Assembly: GCF_024494725.1 (NCBI RefSeq)
Contig: NZ_JANHDK010000001.1
Location: 992,001 to 1,056,000 of the forward strand
Origin: Haloplanus ruber
GTDB taxonomy: Archaea > Halobacteriota > Halobacteria > Halobacteriales > Haloferacaceae
Direction: 5' to 3'
DNA: 64,000 nt
Shown here: positions 16,797-24,955 of the stretch, piece after piece
Numbering within the stretch: the stretch's first letter is position 1
Layout: each line of letters begins with the position of its first letter
Notes under the pieces: generated by a model
Told to the model about the DNA's origin: nothing
What the model saw: the letters and a program-made list of their open reading frames with translations, nothing else
Databases searched by the model: none
Program-made: the position numbers and the translations under genes

Positions 16797-17960
16797 TTAC
16801 GCCTCGATGGGGGTCTCGCCCACGTCGAAGTTCTGGGCTTCGAGTGCGTCTTCCATCGCCGTCAGCAGGCAGGCGACGTTCTGTCGACGCGCGGAGTACC
16901 CCATACAGCCGATCCGCCAGACGTCGCCCTCGAGGTCACCGAGACCGCTCGCGATTTCGATGTCGTACTCCTGCATCAGGAACTCGATGACGGCGGTGTC
17001 GTCGACGCCGTCCGGCACCTCGATGGTGTTCAGGCTCGGGAGCCAGTACTCCTTCTCGGCGGCGGGATCGAGACCGAGACGCTGGAGGCCCTCCCGGAGT
17101 TCGCCCGCGACCTCGCGGTGGCGCTCCCACCGATTCTCGAGTCCTTCCTCGGCGACGAGGCGGAGCGCCTCGCGAAGCCCGTAGAAGTTCGTGGTCGGGG
17201 CGGTGTGGTGGTAGTTGCGCTCGTCGCCCCAGTACTCCATGACGAGGTCGAGGTCGAGATACCAGGAACCGGTGTCGGTCTCCCGGTTCAGCACCTTCTC
17301 CCGGGCGCGGTCGTTCATCGTCAGCGGCGTCGCCCCGGGGGTACAGGAGAGACACTTCTGGGGACTGCCGTAGGCGGCGTCGATACCCCACTCGTCGAGA
17401 CGGAGTTCGACGCCCGATAGCGACGTGACACAGTCCGCAAGCACGAGCGCGTCGTGGTCGTGGGCGATGTCGGTCATCTCAGACACGTTCGGCTGGCGGA
17501 CGCCGGTACTGGTTTCGGCGTGGATGAACCCGAAGACGTCGGGCTGGTGTTCGTCGAAGGCGGCTGCGACGTCCGCGGGCTGGAGGGGTTCGCCCCACGG
17601 GGCGTCGACGGTCACCACGTCGCCACCCGCGCGGCGGGCAATCTTGCCCATACGGTCACCGAAGTAGCCGTTCGTGGGGACCAACATCGTATCGCCCGGC
17701 TCGATCAGGTTGCCGATGGCCGTCTCCATCGCCGCCGTCCCCGTCCCACTCGTGGCCAGCGTCCACTCGTTGTCCGTCTGGAACGTATATCGCAACAGCT
17801 CTTGGATGTCGTCCATAATCTCCAGGAAGGCGGGATCCATGTATCCGAGCGCCTGCGTCGACATCGCACGGAGGACGCGCGGGGCGATCATGCTCGGGCC
17901 AGGACCCATCAGAATCCGCGACGGCGTATCGAACTCGCTCGTATCAGGTGGGCTTCTCAT
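16797..17960 (-). CDS. Class V aminotransferase (serine-pyruvate / alanine-glyoxylate type)
   Basis: 387-residue PLP enzyme. The N-terminal MGPGPSMIAPRVL block, SGTGTAAMETA, DCVTSLSG and the PLP lysine in GSPQKCLSCTPG near residue 200 mark the alanine-glyoxylate / serine-pyruvate aminotransferase group. The precise amino donor and acceptor are undetermined. The start at 17960 has the TATA box TTTTTATT about 26 bases upstream, so the longer frame to 18056 is not used. The gene ends one base from the convergent cyclohydrolase. Confidence 0.9.
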   Translation of the reverse strand: MRSPPDTSEFDTPSRILMGPGPSMIAPRVLRAMSTQALGYMDPAFLEIMDDIQELLRYTFQTDNEWTLATSGTGTAAMETAIGNLIEPGDTMLVPTNGYFGDRMGKIARRAGGDVVTVDAPWGEPLQPADVAAAFDEHQPDVFGFIHAETSTGVRQPNVSEMTDIAHDHDALVLADCVTSLSGVELRLDEWGIDAAYGSPQKCLSCTPGATPLTMNDRAREKVLNRETDTGSWYLDLDLVMEYWGDERNYHHTAPTTNFYGLREALRLVAEEGLENRWERHREVAGELREGLQRLGLDPAAEKEYWLPSLNTIEVPDGVDDTAVIEFLMQEYDIEIASGLGDLEGDVWRIGCMGYSARRQNVACLLTAMEDALEAQNFDVGETPIEA

Positions 17961-17982
17961 ATCCGAATCGAAGGGCGAGCGG

Positions 17983-17990
17983 AATAAAAA
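17983..17990 (-). promoter_or_regulatory. TATA box of the class V aminotransferase
   Basis: The minus strand reads TTTTTATT, centred about 26 bases upstream of the ATG at 17960. Confidence 0.55.
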
Positions 17991-18069
17991 CCTGGGTGTT
18001 CGTGGCAATACATCGTCGAAGTTCGATTCGACGATTGCTACATGAAAGCGTTTCACGCGGTGGCGAGTG

Positions 18070-18315
18070 TCACCCTAACTGTGCCCACGCGAACCGCCAG
18101 CAGAGCGTCAGCACCGCGACGACGACGTACGCGCCGACCAGCGAGGCGACGAAGTACCCCGCTAGCCGCGCGGGAGACATAGACGCCGCCGAAATTGCGG
18201 CGCTGACGCTGTACGCGGCTGCGAGCGCGTGATGGTACCAGTTGAAGCCGAGTAGCGAGGCCGACCCATCGTCGTCGGGCGGGTCCGGGAACGGCTCCTC
18301 GGGTGGTGCGGACAT
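18070..18315 (-). CDS. Small membrane protein, function unknown (81 residues)
   Basis: 81 residues: a proline- and acid-rich N-terminal tail of about 20 residues, then two hydrophobic helices (about 28-45 and 51-71), with aromatic residues in FNWYHH and CWRFAW. The start ATG is at 18315; longer in-frame extension runs into the divergent mutase gene. It lies between the class V aminotransferase and the mutase subunit, with no partner in an operon. I do not recognise the family. Confidence 0.65.
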   Translation of the reverse strand: MSAPPEEPFPDPPDDDGSASLLGFNWYHHALAAAYSVSAAISAASMSPARLAGYFVASLVGAYVVVAVLTLCWRFAWAQLG

Positions 18316-18387
18316 ACGTTCGCGTCGGTGTCCCGGATGAAAAGCGACGGGGGCGGCCACAGAGGCTCCGTTAGAGTCAAACGCCCG

Positions 18388-18406
18388 TGTGCTGAAAGGT
18401 AGCACA
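18388..18406. promoter_or_regulatory. Inverted repeat TGTGCT-N7-AGCACA at the mutase start
   Basis: Two perfect 6-base arms separated by 7 bases end on the A of the mutase-subunit start codon. The repeat covers the expected transcription start, since a weak TATA-like GTTAGAGT lies about 32 bases upstream of the ATG. It could be an operator or a short RNA hairpin at the ribosome entry site. Confidence 0.35.
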
Positions 18407-18822
18407 TGAGCGCAGGCCAGGAACAGCGGACCATCCGGTGTCTCGTCGCCAAGGTCGGCCTCGACGGCCACGACCGGGGCGCCCACGTCATCGCCCGGGC
18501 GTTCCGGGACGCGGGATTCGAGGTCATCTACTCCGGACTCCACCGCGCGCCGGAGGAAATCGTTCAGGCGGCGGTCCAGGAGGACGTGGACGTCCTCGGC
18601 ATCTCCATCCTCTCGGGGGCGCACAACACGCTGGTGCCGAAGGTGATCGAGGGGCTGAAAGAGTACGGTGCCTTCGAGGACACCCTCGTCATCATCGGCG
18701 GGATCATCCCCGACGAGGACCGGGCGGACCTGATGGCGGCTGGCGTCGCCGAGGTGTTCGGTCCCGGGACGCCGATGCAGGAGACCATCGACTTCGTCCG
18801 GGACAACGTTCCGCAACGATGA
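18406..18822 (+). CDS. Methylmalonyl-CoA mutase small/C-terminal subunit (B12-binding)
   Basis: 138 residues forming one cobalamin-binding domain. The B12 signature D-x-H-x2-G is D20, H22, G25 in KVGLDGHDRGAHV, with SILSGAHNTL and IIGGIIPDED further on. It is the separate B12-carrying subunit of methylmalonyl-CoA (or a related acyl-CoA) mutase; the catalytic large subunit is not in this window. The next gene, the MeaB-type GTPase that protects and reloads the mutase, overlaps its stop by ATGA, which supports the assignment. Confidence 0.93.
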   Translation: MSAGQEQRTIRCLVAKVGLDGHDRGAHVIARAFRDAGFEVIYSGLHRAPEEIVQAAVQEDVDVLGISILSGAHNTLVPKVIEGLKEYGAFEDTLVIIGGIIPDEDRADLMAAGVAEVFGPGTPMQETIDFVRDNVPQR

Positions 18823-19895
18823 GCGAGGCCGAGACGGAGGCACCGGACTTGGTCGCCGACGTCCTCGACGGCGATCATCGGGCACTCGCCCGCACCATCT
18901 CGAAGATCGAGGACCGCGCCCCCGGCTACCGCGACATCGTTTCGGCGCTGCACGCCCACACGGGCGACGCGGAGGTGATCGGTGTCACGGGGAGTCCGGG
19001 CGCCGGCAAGTCGACGCTGGTCGACAAACTCGCCAAGACCTACCGGGACCGTGGACTCACCGTCGGCGTCATCGCGGTCGATCCCTCCTCGCCGTACACC
19101 GGGGGCGCGGTGCTCGGTGACCGCATCCGGATGGCCTCGAACGTCGGTGACATGGACGTCTTTTTCAGATCGATGAGCGCCCGCGGCCAACTCGGCGGAC
19201 TCTCGACGGCCACCGCCGACGCGATCAAGGCCCTCGACGCCTTCGGCAAGGACCGAATCGTCGTCGAGACGGTCGGCGCCGGCCAGAACGAGGTGGACGT
19301 GGTTCGGACTGCCGACACCGTGGTCGTCCTCGTCCAGCCCGGCAGCGGCGACGACGTCCAGATGCTCAAGGCCGGCATCCTCGAAATCGGGGACGTGTTC
19401 GTCGTCAACAAGGCCGACATGGACGGCGCCTCGACCACCGTCTCGGACCTCCAAGAGATGCTCCACATGCGCGAGGGGGCGACGGCGGCCGGCGCCGGCC
19501 ACCACGGTGCGGGCGCGGCCGTCGAGAGTGACGCGAACGCCGACGACAAGTCGACTGACGAGTGGGACCCACAAATCGTCGAGACCGTCGCGACCGAGGG
19601 CGAGGGCGTCAGGGACTTGATCGGCGCCCTCGACGCCCACTACGACCACCTCCGGTCGACCGGCGAACTCGACCGGCGGGCACGGACTCGTACCGCCGAG
19701 GAGATCCGACAGCTACTGCGTGCCGACGCGGCCGACCTGCTCGAAGGAGAGATCGACCGCCGCGGCGGGATGGCGACGCTCGTCGACGAGGTGCGGGCCC
19801 GCGAGACGGACCCCTACACCGTCGCCGACCGCATCCTCACGCCGCTTGCCGACTGTGTCCGCGAGCGTCGGGAGCGCGACGACCCCGTCGAGTGA
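18819..19895 (+). CDS. meaB: MeaB/ArgK-type GTPase, methylmalonyl-CoA mutase chaperone
   Basis: 358 residues. G3E-family P-loop GTPase with Walker A GSPGAGKS at 58-65, AVDPSSPYTGGAVLGDRIRM as switch region, ETVGAGQNEVDV, and NKAD as the base-specific motif. MeaB gates cofactor loading and protects the B12 mutase from inactivation. The gene overlaps the B12-binding subunit by 4 bases. A Gly/His/Asp-rich insert at about 220-245 (GAGHHGAG and acidic residues) is an adaptation or linker not needed for the fold. Confidence 0.93.
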   Translation: MSEAETEAPDLVADVLDGDHRALARTISKIEDRAPGYRDIVSALHAHTGDAEVIGVTGSPGAGKSTLVDKLAKTYRDRGLTVGVIAVDPSSPYTGGAVLGDRIRMASNVGDMDVFFRSMSARGQLGGLSTATADAIKALDAFGKDRIVVETVGAGQNEVDVVRTADTVVVLVQPGSGDDVQMLKAGILEIGDVFVVNKADMDGASTTVSDLQEMLHMREGATAAGAGHHGAGAAVESDANADDKSTDEWDPQIVETVATEGEGVRDLIGALDAHYDHLRSTGELDRRARTRTAEEIRQLLRADAADLLEGEIDRRGGMATLVDEVRARETDPYTVADRILTPLADCVRERRERDDPVE

Positions 19896-19949
19896 CCCCG
19901 CTCCGGGGACAGCCGACAGGGTGAAACCACCGCAAAACGAGACGCGGAT

Positions 19950-20870
19950 ATGTCCCTCCGTTCGGCGGCCCCCGGCCTCGGCGACCACCCGCTCGCGGCG
20001 GAACTCGCGGCGGTCGTTCTCGCGCTTCTGGGCGTCCACCTCTGGCGACGAATCGCGACGATGCTCCAGCCCGCGGTGTCGAACGTAGTGCCCGTCGGCG
20101 GCCCCGTCGCCGACAGCCTGCTCGCGGGCGCAGTGCTCGTCGGCGGCCTCGTGGCGTACGTCGGCGCGTACGCGGCCCTCCGCGGTGTCGACGTGCGGTT
20201 GGCGCCGCCGTCGGCGGGCGACCGCCACCGCCTCGGTCTGGCCCTCCTGCTTCCGCCGGGACTCGTTGCCTGCACGAAGGCCGTCGGCGACGCTACCGGC
20301 GTCCCGTACAACGCGCTCACGATGTCGGCGTGGGGTGCCGGCACCCCCGCGACGACGTTCCTGGCGCTACTCGGCCCCGGCGTCCTCGTCGGTGCCTGCT
20401 CGCTGACCGTCGTCTGTCACCTGCTCGTCCAGGGGACGTTCGAGCGCGTGGTCGATGGCCGCCGGGCGGCCGCTCTGACGACTGTCGTCGCGGCGGTCGT
20501 GCTCACGGGCGCTCCCGGCGGGCTAACGGCGTTCCCCCAGCCGGGGAAGCTCGCGCTCGCGGGGGCGTTCGTCGTCGCACTCGGGATCGCTTTGTATGCC
20601 GTCGAACACGTCGACCGCGACGCGCTGGCGTATCTCGCCTACCTCCCCGTCACCGCGGTTCTCGGCCTCGTTATCATCGCTTGGGCGGCCGACACCGGCT
20701 CGGTCGCCGAACTGTTGTACGGCGCCACACAGGTCGCCGTCCTCTGGGTGGCGGCGACGGGATACGACCGGACTGACTCGCTTCTGCTTCCCGCGGCGGC
20801 CTACGGGTCGCTGCTTCTCTCACAGGAGGCGGTGGTCTACCTCTTCGAAGCCGGACTGCAAAGCTGGTGA
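19950..20870 (+). CDS. Polytopic membrane protein, function unknown
   Basis: 306 residues, very hydrophobic, with about eight to nine predicted membrane helices and short loops. A faint resemblance to CPBP/abortive-infection-like membrane proteases can be imagined in the CHLLVQGTFERV segment, but the two-glutamate motif of that family is absent, so I do not assign it. It lies after meaB with a 54-base gap and before an alpha/beta hydrolase. There is no clear partner. Confidence 0.7.
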   Translation: MSLRSAAPGLGDHPLAAELAAVVLALLGVHLWRRIATMLQPAVSNVVPVGGPVADSLLAGAVLVGGLVAYVGAYAALRGVDVRLAPPSAGDRHRLGLALLLPPGLVACTKAVGDATGVPYNALTMSAWGAGTPATTFLALLGPGVLVGACSLTVVCHLLVQGTFERVVDGRRAAALTTVVAAVVLTGAPGGLTAFPQPGKLALAGAFVVALGIALYAVEHVDRDALAYLAYLPVTAVLGLVIIAWAADTGSVAELLYGATQVAVLWVAATGYDRTDSLLLPAAAYGSLLLSQEAVVYLFEAGLQSW

Positions 20871-20890
20871 GCGACGGCCCGACCAGCCGG

Positions 20891-20896
20891 TATAAG
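20891..20896 (+). promoter_or_regulatory. TATA box of the alpha/beta hydrolase
   Basis: TATAAG is centred 26-27 bases upstream of the ATG at 20920, a textbook leaderless arrangement. Confidence 0.6.
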
Positions 20897-20919
20897 GGCA
20901 CCGCGTCCGAAAGGCGAGT

Positions 20920-21843
20920 ATGAAGCTCAGACGCCTCGGGGGCGCCCTCCTCGGACTCGGGACGGCGGCCGCCGTTGCCGACCGCGTCCTCCAGGACGCG
21001 GCGGGCGAACTCGAACCCGCCCTCGACGCGACCGAGCGGACGTATCGCTGGCGCGGGATGGACGTCGCCTACGCGGAGGCTGGCGACCCCGACGATCCGG
21101 ACCTCGTCTGTCTGCACGGCATCAACGCCGCCGGATCGAGCGGCGAGTTCCGCGCGATTTTCGACGCGCTCGCGGAGCAGTACCACGTCGTCGTCCCCGA
21201 CCTACCGGGGTTCGGCCGCTCGGCTCGACCCCCACTTCGTTACTCCGCGTCGCTCTACGAGGACTTCGTCGCCGACTTCCTCGCCGAGTTCGAGACGCCC
21301 GCGGTCGTCGCGTCGTCGCTCTCCGGTGCCTACGTCGCCCGCGCGCTGCGTCTCGGCGTCGACGTGGAGTCGCTCGTCTGCATTTGTCCGACGACCGTCG
21401 GCGGCCCCGATCCGCCGAAGCCGTGGCTCCGCGAACTCCTGCGCGCGCCGGTCGTCGGGGCGGCGCTATTCGACGCACTGGTGTCGAAACCGTCGATCCG
21501 GTATTTCAACGCCGACCACGCCTACGCCGACCCGTCCGTGGTATCCGCCGCGTGGACCGACTACCAGTGGCGGACAACCCACCAGCCGAACGCCCGCTTT
21601 GCCGTCGCCTCCTTTATCGCCGGCCACTGCAATTCGTCGCTCGACCTCGATGCGGCCCTCGAAGAGACCGACGTGCCCGTAACCCTCGTCTGGGGCCGCG
21701 GCGCGACGCTCCCACCGCTGTCGCGGGGGCGGACGTTGGCCGAGGCGGCCGACGCGCGGCTGGTCGTGTTCGATCACGCGAAGCTTCTCCCGCACGTCGA
21801 ACACCCCGAAGAGTTCGTCGAGACGGTCGTCGCCGCCGTCTGA
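20920..21843 (+). CDS. Alpha/beta-fold hydrolase
   Basis: 307 residues with an N-terminal hydrophobic segment (GALLGLGTAAAVA) that may anchor it to the membrane. Fold marks are the oxyanion HG in CLHGINAAGSSGEF, DLPGFGRS, the nucleophile elbow ASSLSG where S133 takes the nucleophile position, and a C-terminal histidine in LLPHVEHPEEF. The elbow departs from the usual GxSxG but keeps small residues. The substrate is unknown. Its TGA abuts the convergent DUF35 stop to give TGATCA. Confidence 0.87.
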   Translation: MKLRRLGGALLGLGTAAAVADRVLQDAAGELEPALDATERTYRWRGMDVAYAEAGDPDDPDLVCLHGINAAGSSGEFRAIFDALAEQYHVVVPDLPGFGRSARPPLRYSASLYEDFVADFLAEFETPAVVASSLSGAYVARALRLGVDVESLVCICPTTVGGPDPPKPWLRELLRAPVVGAALFDALVSKPSIRYFNADHAYADPSVVSAAWTDYQWRTTHQPNARFAVASFIAGHCNSSLDLDAALEETDVPVTLVWGRGATLPPLSRGRTLAEAADARLVVFDHAKLLPHVEHPEEFVETVVAAV

Positions 21844-22224
21844 TCACCGCGTCCGCAACGCCAGCAGGTCGTCGCCCGTCGTCTCGTTGGTGCCGACCGC
21901 CGGCTCGACGGTCATCCCGACCGACACATCCTCGGGGTCGATCCCGCGGACGACACCCGTGAGACGCACGTCGCCGAAGTCGGCGATTGCGGTAGCGTAC
22001 GGCTCCTCGTCGGCGAAGTCGGGGGCGGCGACGTAACACACGGTGAACGTCTCGACGGTCCCTGTCTCGGACAGCGGCGTCCGCTCCAGTTCCGGCGACC
22101 CACAGTCGGGACACACCCGACGCGGGGGAAGCGAGCCGTGGCCCTCGGGACAGACGTAGAAGTACCCCTCGCCGTCGTCGATAGCGTCCAGCCACTCGTC
22201 GTAGCCCGCGTTTTCGTCGGTCAT
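21844..22224 (-). CDS. DUF35 OB-fold/zinc-ribbon protein, thiolase partner
   Basis: 126 residues. An N-terminal rubredoxin-like zinc ribbon (C25, H29, C38, C41) is followed by an OB-fold domain. DUF35 proteins bind CoA and are known to bridge thiolase with HMG-CoA synthase in archaeal complexes that channel acetoacetyl-CoA. It overlaps the thiolase gene by 4 bases (22221-22224), which fits that role, although no HMG-CoA synthase is in this window. Confidence 0.9.
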   Translation of the reverse strand: MTDENAGYDEWLDAIDDGEGYFYVCPEGHGSLPPRRVCPDCGSPELERTPLSETGTVETFTVCYVAAPDFADEEPYATAIADFGDVRLTGVVRGIDPEDVSVGMTVEPAVGTNETTGDDLLALRTR

Positions 22225-23387
22225 CGGTCCACCTCCAAAACGTGGACGACAGCGGAGGCCACCGTCCCGCCCGCGTTGTGAGTGACGCCGACCGTCGCGT
22301 CGGGGACGTGCTCGCTGTTGGGGTGATCGCCCCGGAGCAGTCGCGTCATCTCGGCGATCTGACTGCCGCCGGTGGCGCCGACGGGATGGCCCTTGGCCTT
22401 CAGCCCCCCGGAGAGGTTTACGGGCCGGTCGCCGCTCGCCGTCGTCTCGCCGCGGCGGGCGGCGCCGACCCCCTCACCTGGCTCGTAGAAGCCCAACCCC
22501 TCGATGGCCAGCACCTCGGCGATGGTGAAACAGTCGTGGACCTCGACGAGGTCGACGTCGGCAGGGTCGCGACCCGCGTCGGCGTACGCCTCGCTCGCCG
22601 CGCGCTCGGTCGCCGGCGTGACGGCGAGTTGCTCGCGGGCCTGCAAGGCGAGGTTGTCGCCGCCCTGTCCCGACCCGGTTACCGACACCGGCGCCTCCAG
22701 ATCGTTTGCCGCGGCGTACTCGTCGCTCACGAACACGACGGCGCTCGCGCCGTCGGTGACGGGACAGGCGTCGAGGAGGCCGAGCGGATCGGCGACCATC
22801 GGCGCGTCGAGAGCCTCCTCGACCGTGATCTCGCGGTGAAACTGGGCGTACTCGTTGGGGAGGGCGTTGTCGTGGTTTTTCATCGCGACGTGTGCGAGGT
22901 CCTCTCGCGACCCGCCGAAGCGCTCGAAGTAGGCCCGCGCCATCAGGGCGTACGCACTGGGGAAGGTGATCCCTGCCCTGATCTCGAAGAGGTCGTCGGC
23001 GGCGGTCGCCAACCCCTCGGTGACGTCGGCCGTCGAGAGGTTGGTCATCCGTTCACAGCCGCCGGCGAGGACCACGTCCGCCTCGCCGGAGCGGACGGTG
23101 CGGACGGCTTCCCGGACCGCCACGCCCGCGGACGCACACGCCTCCTCGTATCGGGTCGCCGGGCAGTTCACCCCGACCATCTTCGCCATCAGCGGTGCCT
23201 GGTGGCCCTGGCGCTCCGCGAGCGCCCCCATGAAGTTGCCGTAGTTGATCTCCTCGATGTCGTCGCCGGAGATACCGGCGTCCTCGCGCGCCGCGAGGGC
23301 GGCCTCCGCGAACAGATCGCGACCGGTACGCTCCGGCTGTCGCCCGAACTGCGTCAATCCGACGCCGGCGACTCGAACGCCTGTCAT
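22221..23387 (-). CDS. Thiolase-family acetyl-CoA acetyltransferase
   Basis: 388 residues. The nucleophilic cysteine is in EEACASAGVAV near residue 84, the histidine block is GLKAKGHPVGATGG, and VTHNAGGT lies at the C-terminus where classical thiolases have CxGGG. That replacement is usual in the archaeal/SCP2-like thiolases that pair with DUF35. The reaction is condensation or cleavage of acetoacetyl-CoA (or another 3-ketoacyl-CoA), feeding mevalonate or fatty-acid routes. The ATG at 23387 is backed by a TATA box 24-25 bases upstream. The much longer frame is an artefact. Confidence 0.9.
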   Translation of the reverse strand: MTGVRVAGVGLTQFGRQPERTGRDLFAEAALAAREDAGISGDDIEEINYGNFMGALAERQGHQAPLMAKMVGVNCPATRYEEACASAGVAVREAVRTVRSGEADVVLAGGCERMTNLSTADVTEGLATAADDLFEIRAGITFPSAYALMARAYFERFGGSREDLAHVAMKNHDNALPNEYAQFHREITVEEALDAPMVADPLGLLDACPVTDGASAVVFVSDEYAAANDLEAPVSVTGSGQGGDNLALQAREQLAVTPATERAASEAYADAGRDPADVDLVEVHDCFTIAEVLAIEGLGFYEPGEGVGAARRGETTASGDRPVNLSGGLKAKGHPVGATGGSQIAEMTRLLRGDHPNSEHVPDATVGVTHNAGGTVASAVVHVLEVDR

Positions 23388-23406
23388 GCCATCACATACG
23401 CAGACG

Positions 23407-23416
23407 AATAAATAAA
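23407..23416 (-). promoter_or_regulatory. TATA box of the thiolase-DUF35 unit
   Basis: The minus strand reads TTTATTTATT, about 24-25 bases upstream of the thiolase ATG (23387). Confidence 0.55.
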
Positions 23417-23543
23417 GACCTGCCGAATTCGGCGCCGCTCCGCTCGGTATCGGCGGTGTTGCTTCGACGACTGTCATGCAGCGTATCGACGTTCGACGTT
23501 CGGAGACCGAAACGGTTAGTCGCCCGGGAGGACAGATGTGGCC

Positions 23544-24842
23544 ATGCACGGCTGGATCGGCGAGACGTTCACGAGCGACACCGGGTGGTCGCATCTGGAG
23601 CGACTGGTCGACATCGGTGACCGGATGGCCGGCAGCCCCGGCGAACGCGAGGCGCTGACCGCGACCCGCGACGCGCTCGCGGACCTCGGCGCCCGGGACG
23701 CACACGTCGAGACGTTCGACGTCCAGGGGTGGGTTCGAGGATCGAGTGGCGTCGAGACGCCGGACGGCGACACCGAGTCGATTGCCCTCCCGCGGAGTCC
23801 GTCTGGGTCCGCGACCGGCCGCCTCGTCGACTGTGGCGATGGCCTGCCCGCGGACTTCGAGGCCGACCTCGACGGGGCGGTAGTCGTCGTTTCCTCGACG
23901 GTGCCCGACCACTACGACCGGTTCATCCACCGCCGCGAGAAGTATTACCGCGCCGTCGAGGCCGGCGCTGCCGCCTTCGTCTTCCGCAACCACACCCCTG
24001 GCTGTCTCGCGCCGACGGGTAGTGTCGGCACCGACGATTCGCCGCTCGGTCCCATTCCGGCCGTCGGGGTGAGTAAGGAGGTCGGGACGCGACTCGTCCG
24101 CCGACACGAGGGCAAGCAGGTGACCGTCCGCGTCGACTGCGAGACGCCCGCGGCGACGAGTGGGGTCGTCCGGGCCGATATTGGCCCCGATACCGACCGC
24201 GCGGTGTACCTGACCAGCCACGTCGACGCCCACGACATCGCCGAGGGCGCCGTCGACAACGCCGCGGGGACGGCGACCGTCCTCGAAGTGACGCGGGCGT
24301 TGCTCGCGCGCGACGCCGACCTCTCCCGCCGGGTCCGAATCGTCTGTTTCGGCGCCGAAGAGGTCGGCCTCCGGGGGTCGAAACGCGAGGCCGAGCGGAT
24401 CGACCCCGACGCCGTCCAGGCGCTCGTCAACTGTGACGGCGTCTGTCGCGGCCGGACACTCCAGTGGTACACCCACGGCTTCGAGGCCCTAGGCGACGCG
24501 GTCACCGACGTCGCCAACCGCGTTGGCCACCCCGTTTCCGTCCGCCCGAGCCAGCACCCACACAGCGACCACTGGCCGTTCGTCGCGCGCGGTGTCCCCG
24601 CACTGCTCGTATCGAGCGAGGGTGACGACCGGGGACGCGGCTGGGGGCACACCCGCGCAGACACGCTCGACAAACTCGAACGGCGGACGCTCCGCGAGGG
24701 GGCTATCCTCGTCACGGGCGTTGTCGCCGCCCTCGCCGATGCCGACCGGATCGACCGCCGGTCGACGGAGGCCATCGCCGCCGACCTGGAGCGCGAGGAC
24801 CTCGCGGCCGGCATGCGGGCGACCGGCGACTGGCCGTTCTGA
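23544..24842 (+). CDS. M28-family zinc peptidase
   Basis: 432 residues. A protease-associated-like domain occupies the middle third, then the M28 two-zinc core: SHVDAHD, VDNAAGT, the catalytic pair in CFGAEEVGL, NCDGV and a late HTRADT. M28 enzymes are aminopeptidases or carboxypeptidases. No signal peptide is visible, so it probably works in the cytoplasm. The ATG at 23544 starts the conserved region; in-frame GTG 23538 would add two residues. Confidence 0.9.
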   Translation: MHGWIGETFTSDTGWSHLERLVDIGDRMAGSPGEREALTATRDALADLGARDAHVETFDVQGWVRGSSGVETPDGDTESIALPRSPSGSATGRLVDCGDGLPADFEADLDGAVVVVSSTVPDHYDRFIHRREKYYRAVEAGAAAFVFRNHTPGCLAPTGSVGTDDSPLGPIPAVGVSKEVGTRLVRRHEGKQVTVRVDCETPAATSGVVRADIGPDTDRAVYLTSHVDAHDIAEGAVDNAAGTATVLEVTRALLARDADLSRRVRIVCFGAEEVGLRGSKREAERIDPDAVQALVNCDGVCRGRTLQWYTHGFEALGDAVTDVANRVGHPVSVRPSQHPHSDHWPFVARGVPALLVSSEGDDRGRGWGHTRADTLDKLERRTLREGAILVTGVVAALADADRIDRRSTEAIAADLEREDLAAGMRATGDWPF

Positions 24843-24883
24843 ATCGCACGGGCTTTTTACCGTCGTGGATCGACGTGCCTCGC

Positions 24884-24955
24884 ATGGAGCGGATGCCGTA
24901 CGCGGAGCAACCCGGCCGGGGAGTGTCGGGAGCGGAGAGCGGAGGACGGCGGTGA
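24884..24955 (+). CDS. Possible 23-residue leader ORF ahead of the NAD-kinase-like gene
   Basis: The ATG at 24884 opens a 23-residue frame (beginning MERMPYAEQPGRG) that stops at TGA 24953-24955 and overlaps the GTG start of the next gene as GTGA. A TATA-like CTTTTTAC (24853-24860) is centred 28 bases before this ATG, the normal leaderless spacing, so ribosomes should start here first. Either it is a leader peptide coupling translation of the kinase-like gene, or the message has a true 5' leader. The peptide has no family match that I know. Confidence 0.35.
   Translation: MERMPYAEQPGRGVSGAESGGRR

Noticed and set aside
22221-24476. Very long minus-strand frame (751 codons) running through thiolase and the M28 gene
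   Set aside because: Only the part to 23387 is thiolase. The rest is antisense to the M28 peptidase, and the TATA box sits before 23387.
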